Assembly: GCA_902500785.1 (NCBI GenBank)
Contig: CABVRW010000038.1
Span: 1-36,391 of the forward strand
From: an uncultured Nitrospira sp.
GTDB taxonomy: Bacteria > Nitrospirota > Nitrospiria > Nitrospirales > Nitrospiraceae
Reading direction: 5' to 3'
Length of the DNA stretch: 36,391 bases
A program made the position numbers and the translations under genes. Shown here piece by piece: positions 34,254-36,391 of this stretch. Positions within the stretch are counted from its first letter, which is position 1. Each line of letters opens with the position of its first letter. The notes under the pieces are model-generated. The model searched no databases, was not told the origin of the DNA, and saw only the letters and a program-made list of their open reading frames with translations.

Positions 34254-35705
34254 ATGCGAAAAGCGAAAATCGTATGCACCATCGGTCCGGCGAGCGATGG
34301 TGCCGCCGTTCTTGAGCGACTCATTCAAAGCGGCATGAATGCGGCTCGTTTAAATTTTTCTCATGGTACGCATGAATCGCATGGGCGCGCGATCAAGGCT
34401 ATCCGCGACACGGCCGACCGTCACGGGATGGCGGTCGCAATTATTCAAGACTTGCAGGGGCCGCGCATTCGCGTCGGCGAAATCGACGGCGCGTTGGAGC
34501 TCATTGCCGGTCAGCGAGTTCGGTTGCGGACCATGTCCTTGCGATCCGGCGGGCAGATCGGTGCCAGAACGGTGATCGCCACGGACGGGGTGCAGGATAT
34601 TCCCGTCACCTATCAGGCGCTGACCAGGGACATTCGGCCCGGGGCCAAAATACTGATCGATGATGGACTGGTGGAATTGACGGCGGATCGAATCGTCGAT
34701 GGTGCGGTAGAGTGTACGGTGGTGGCAGGCGGGCGTGTGACGTCTCACAAGGGCATGAATCTGCCCGGTACCGTCGTCAGCGCCTCGACCCTGACGGAGA
34801 AAGATCGGGAAGATATGCGATTCGGCGTGGCGCAGGGCGTGGATTATATTGCCCTGTCCTTCGTTCGTGGAGCGGAGGATGTCATCGCCGCCAAGCAATT
34901 GATCGCCGAGTGCGGCGGAGATGTCCCGGTCATTGCCAAGATTGAGCGACAAGAGGCGGTGACGGAGTTGGAACACATCCTCGCCCATGCGGATGGGGTC
35001 ATGGTGGCGCGTGGTGATTTGGGGGTCGAATTGGGGCCGGAGGCCGTGCCGGTCTTGCAGAAGCGGATTATCGCGACCGCCAATCGCCATCGGCGTCTGG
35101 TGATCACGGCCACGCAGATGCTGGAGTCGATGACGCAACATATGCGGCCGACCAGGGCGGAAGCCTCAGATGTGGCCAATGCCGTGTTCGATGGGACCGA
35201 TGCGGTGATGTTGTCCGCCGAAACGGCAGTGGGGCAGTATCCGGTTGAAGTGGTGCAGGTGATGGATCGGATCGTGCGGGCCGCCGAAGTCGAAACAGGG
35301 CCGGGATTCGTCAGGCGGGCATCGGTGGACCATGCGTGCCTGACATTCGAAGAGGCGATTTGCCTATCGGCTTCCTCGGCAGCGTCGGCGATCGGCGCGG
35401 GCGCGATCGTGGCCTTCAGCGAGCGTGGCATGACGGCACGGTTGGTATCGAAACAGCGTCCGACTGCGCCGATCATCGGGTTTACTCCGTTCGAGCCTGT
35501 CCGCCGGCAGATGGCCTTGTACTGGGGAGTGCTTCCTCTCACGATGGTGCAGATCCCGACGACCGATGAGCGGGTCAACGAAGCCGAGCGCCGCTTGAAG
35601 GCGGAAGGGCTGGCTCGCAGTGGACAGCGCATCGTGATTTTGTCCGGGACCAGAGTCGGTCAGCCGGGCGGGACGAATCTGATGAAATTGCACGAGGTGG
35701 GATAG
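34254..35705 (+). CDS. pyk: Pyruvate kinase
   Basis: 483 aa from the ATG at 34254, giving MRKAKIVCTIGPASDG, the usual pyruvate kinase N-terminus; the longer frame to 34083 adds non-homologous sequence. The domains are the N-terminal barrel (NAARLNFSHGTHESH, QDLQGPRIRVG), the beta-barrel B domain, the catalytic segment VMVARGDLGVELGPEAVP, and ITATQMLESMTQHMRPTRAEASDVANAVFDG, then a C-terminal allosteric-type domain. It makes pyruvate and ATP from phosphoenolpyruvate. Divergently placed against the phosphofructokinase fusion gene, so two glycolytic functions share an intergenic region of about 200 bp. Confidence 0.96.
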   Translation: MRKAKIVCTIGPASDGAAVLERLIQSGMNAARLNFSHGTHESHGRAIKAIRDTADRHGMAVAIIQDLQGPRIRVGEIDGALELIAGQRVRLRTMSLRSGGQIGARTVIATDGVQDIPVTYQALTRDIRPGAKILIDDGLVELTADRIVDGAVECTVVAGGRVTSHKGMNLPGTVVSASTLTEKDREDMRFGVAQGVDYIALSFVRGAEDVIAAKQLIAECGGDVPVIAKIERQEAVTELEHILAHADGVMVARGDLGVELGPEAVPVLQKRIIATANRHRRLVITATQMLESMTQHMRPTRAEASDVANAVFDGTDAVMLSAETAVGQYPVEVVQVMDRIVRAAEVETGPGFVRRASVDHACLTFEEAICLSASSAASAIGAGAIVAFSERGMTARLVSKQRPTAPIIGFTPFEPVRRQMALYWGVLPLTMVQIPTTDERVNEAERRLKAEGLARSGQRIVILSGTRVGQPGGTNLMKLHEVG

Positions 35706-35709
35706 CGAC

Positions 35710-36273
35710 ATGGGAACTAAACGGCGCCGCGTCCTCCTGCATCTCGTGACGGCGGTCTTCATGTTGATGGCCTCGGCCACTCCCGGCCTTGCCCAGAGCA
35801 ACTCGGTCTCGCATTCTCCGGCGAAAGTGGTGGAGAAATATTTCGCCCTCGACAACAAGGGTGTGCGGCTCGATGCCGGTTCCTTCGAATCGGTGGCGGG
35901 TCTTGTCGATTGGAAGGAAGAACCGGCCTGGGGCAAGGTCATCGTCATCGACGGCTTCACGGTGCCGGATGATTTTCGCCGGTGGGAAATCGTGAACCGG
36001 TTGGAGGTGCTTGTCCCGGTGGAGTTCCAGGTGTTGGGCGTGATGTACCTGGAGACCGCGGGGTTTGTGCCGGAACCTGTTACGGAGCAGGCGCGTGTCC
36101 GCCTCAAGGTTCTGAATGGGCGGTGGAAAATCATGGAGCCGGTCCTCCCGCCCCATGTCGGACGAAAGCGGATGTTGAATGTTGTCCGAGAGGCCATGCT
36201 GGAAGAACAGGACGGGACGCGGCAAGCGTCGTTGGCGGCCTTACAGGCCGAGTTGCGAAAGGCGAAAGAATGA
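35710..36273 (+). CDS. Exported protein of unknown function
   Basis: 187 aa. The signal peptide (RRRVLLHLVTAVFMLMASATPGLAQ) ends near residue 29. The mature protein is mixed alpha/beta with HSPAKVVEKYFALDNKGVRLDAGSFESV and RVRLKVLNGRWKIMEP. That shape resembles small NTF2-like or DUF4440-type folds, but this is weak. The ATG at 35710 is 4 bp past the pyk stop, and the stop codon overlaps the next ATG (ATGA), so the three genes probably form one transcript. Confidence 0.75.
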   Translation: MGTKRRRVLLHLVTAVFMLMASATPGLAQSNSVSHSPAKVVEKYFALDNKGVRLDAGSFESVAGLVDWKEEPAWGKVIVIDGFTVPDDFRRWEIVNRLEVLVPVEFQVLGVMYLETAGFVPEPVTEQARVRLKVLNGRWKIMEPVLPPHVGRKRMLNVVREAMLEEQDGTRQASLAALQAELRKAKE

Positions 36274-36391
36274 CGAAGCAGGCTGAGATCGATTTACTCA
36301 TCTTCGACCTCGACGGCACGTTGATCGAATCGAAATGGGACATCGCCGACAGCGTCAATTTGACGTTGCGCGATCTGGGTGTGCCGGAGCG
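36270..36391 (+). CDS. HAD-superfamily hydrolase (phosphoglycolate phosphatase-like), 3' truncated by window
   Basis: Only 40 residues are present. LLIFDLDGTLIESKWDIADSVN is HAD motif I with the nucleophile Asp and the DGTLI of phosphoglycolate phosphatase and PpaX-like enzymes. The start ATG overlaps the preceding stop (ATGA), indicating translational coupling. The substrate cannot be told from this fragment. Confidence 0.8.
   Translation, partial: MTKQAEIDLLIFDLDGTLIESKWDIADSVNLTLRDLGVPE

Noticed and set aside
1-36391. CRISPR array, cas operon or intact insertion sequence
   Set aside because: I looked for them because of the CARF-HEPN protein. No regularly spaced direct repeats, no transposase frame and no terminal inverted repeats were seen.

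Overview
The window looks like a stretch of chromosome from a GC-rich Gram-negative bacterium. MtgA, SurA/PpiC-type chaperones, ADP-heptose genes and many Sec or lipoprotein signal peptides point to a diderm with an LPS-type outer membrane. The style of the small proteins and the gene order resemble Nitrospira (Nitrospirota). That assignment is an impression from protein sequences, not a proven placement.

Layout. (1) 1-14.9 kb is dense and mostly core. A 5'-complete but window-truncated mtgA (minus) diverges from engB (plus). A long minus-strand train then runs, in transcription order, nfeD, SPFH/stomatin, gmhA, a deoxyhypusine-synthase-like protein, a SprT-like zinc protein, dinB, hldE C-domain (rfaE2), mfd, a PpiC lipoprotein and a SurA-like PPIase. 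gmhA and rfaE2 supply ADP-heptose. mfd is a repair factor and dinB a translesion polymerase. Divergent from nfeD is a 418-aa protein with the architecture of CRISPR-associated CARF-HEPN proteins (PF09670/TIGR02710 type), but no CRISPR array or cas gene is visible. After it come ybgC, a 37-aa membrane peptide and a lipoprotein. (2) 14.9-27.2 kb is sparse: a metallo-beta-lactamase-fold hydrolase, two SGNH hydrolases, a small lipoprotein, a patatin phospholipase with an overlapping membrane protein, a DUF2254 membrane protein, a periplasmic protein and a secreted SNase-like nuclease. They are separated by long gaps that contain decayed coding sequence. (3) 27.4-36.4 kb is dense again: a small acidic protein, hemL, two paralogous Cys/His mini-proteins, YidB, a barnase-type RNase with a barstar-like inhibitor, a fused histidine-phosphatase/phosphofructokinase, pyruvate kinase, an exported protein and the start of a HAD phosphatase.

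The most notable items are the orphan CARF-HEPN protein whose expected HEPN arginine is missing, the 779-aa fusion of a phosphoglycerate-mutase-type phosphatase with a diverged phosphofructokinase, and the secreted RNase/barstar pair. No tRNA, rRNA, CRISPR array, intact insertion sequence or replication origin was seen.
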